Assembly: GCF_013155385.1 (NCBI RefSeq)
Contig: NZ_JABJUQ010000007.1
Location: 1,780,001 to 1,844,000, forward strand
Origin: Bacillus sp. WMMC1349
Lineage (GTDB): Bacteria > Bacillota > Bacilli > Bacillales > Bacillaceae
Length of the DNA stretch: 64,000 nt
Direction of reading: 5' to 3'
Shown: positions 63,889-64,000 of the stretch, piece after piece
How the letters are laid out: each line of letters starts with the position of its first letter
Numbering within the stretch: position 1 is the first letter of the stretch
Program-made: the position numbers and the translations under genes
The notes under the pieces: generated by a model
Database searches by the model: none
Told to the model about the DNA's origin: nothing
Seen by the model: the letters and a program-made list of their open reading frames with translations, nothing else

Positions 63889-64000
63889 CTGTTTTCGACA
63901 AAATTAGTTCCTTCTCTTATCATCAACAGACAATTATTTTGTTCACCCTTTTGTATAATAGAAGACATATATTCACTAAAATGTTTACAGAAGGGGATGA
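63889..64000 (+). promoter_or_regulatory. Promoter region of the next gene (probably sirA), with Spo0A-box-like site
   Basis: TTCGACA at 63894-63900 is the reverse complement of the 0A box TGTCGAA. Further on, TATAAT at about 63954-63959 lies in TTTGTATAATAG. In B. subtilis tkt is followed by yneE (sirA), which Spo0A activates. The coding region starts beyond the window, so identity is inferred from order. Confidence 0.5.

Overview
The window is chromosomal DNA of a low-GC, endospore-forming member of the Bacillaceae. Spore genes (sspM, the yppG coat gene, spoVK), the Bacillus gene blocks recU-yppC, spoVK-hflX-ynbB-glnR-glnA and lexA/yneA-yneB-ynzC-tkt, many TTG/GTG starts and strong AGGAGG ribosome-binding sites all point that way. 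No rRNA, tRNA or CRISPR array was seen.

Layout. 1-4340: recU (3' end cut by the window edge), yppC, sspM, a small ORF, yppE, yppF, yppG, an Hsp20-like gene and the PTS IIA gene ypqE. 4340-8880: an accessory stretch with a dispersed GC-rich repeat, a metallophosphoesterase, a short LXG-domain protein, an AAC(6')-like acetyltransferase and about 1.3 kb of decayed DNA. 8880-15660: spoVK, two small ORFs, hflX, ynbB and the glnRA operon with two GlnR operators.

15660-59600 lies between glnA and lexA, an interval that also carries foreign genes in B. subtilis (including yncD and thyA, both present here). From left to right it holds: an integrase remnant; a stress-type block (permease, pyruvate oxidase, glutamate-synthase-like protein) with two SigB-like promoters; a chimeric arcC pseudogene; phage lysis remnants in three copies; bacteriocin-like and small membrane ORFs; a tyrosine recombinase with a divergent HTH protein; IS3 remnants; a WYL regulator with a DJ-1/PfpI protein; two inverted MFS paralogues flanking a Rap-Phr quorum-sensing pair; an mnmE fragment; and an IS605-type tnpB remnant whose right end is interrupted by a full group II intron. 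It continues with alanine racemase, a cupin, a ZmaR-like acetyltransferase, an AraC/GyrI regulator, a frameshifted DUF3788 gene, a sulfotransferase, a flavin amine oxidase, a Rok paralogue, a secreted protein, the 5' end of a group IIC-like intron, a DUF2935 protein, an SPFH protein and thyA.

59600-64000: lexA and the divergent SOS operon yneA-yneB-ynzC with three LexA boxes, then tkt. The window ends in the promoter region of the next gene, probably sirA, with a Spo0A-box-like site.

How it fits together: the flanks are ordinary housekeeping and sporulation genes. The middle is a layered insertion hotspot with IS, intron, phage and conjugative/plasmid-type debris, in which several intact genes (rap-phr, rok, transporters, acetyltransferases, amine oxidase) appear to have been kept. 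Several pseudogenes carry single-base lesions, some in homopolymer runs, so read-level confirmation would decide whether they are biological.
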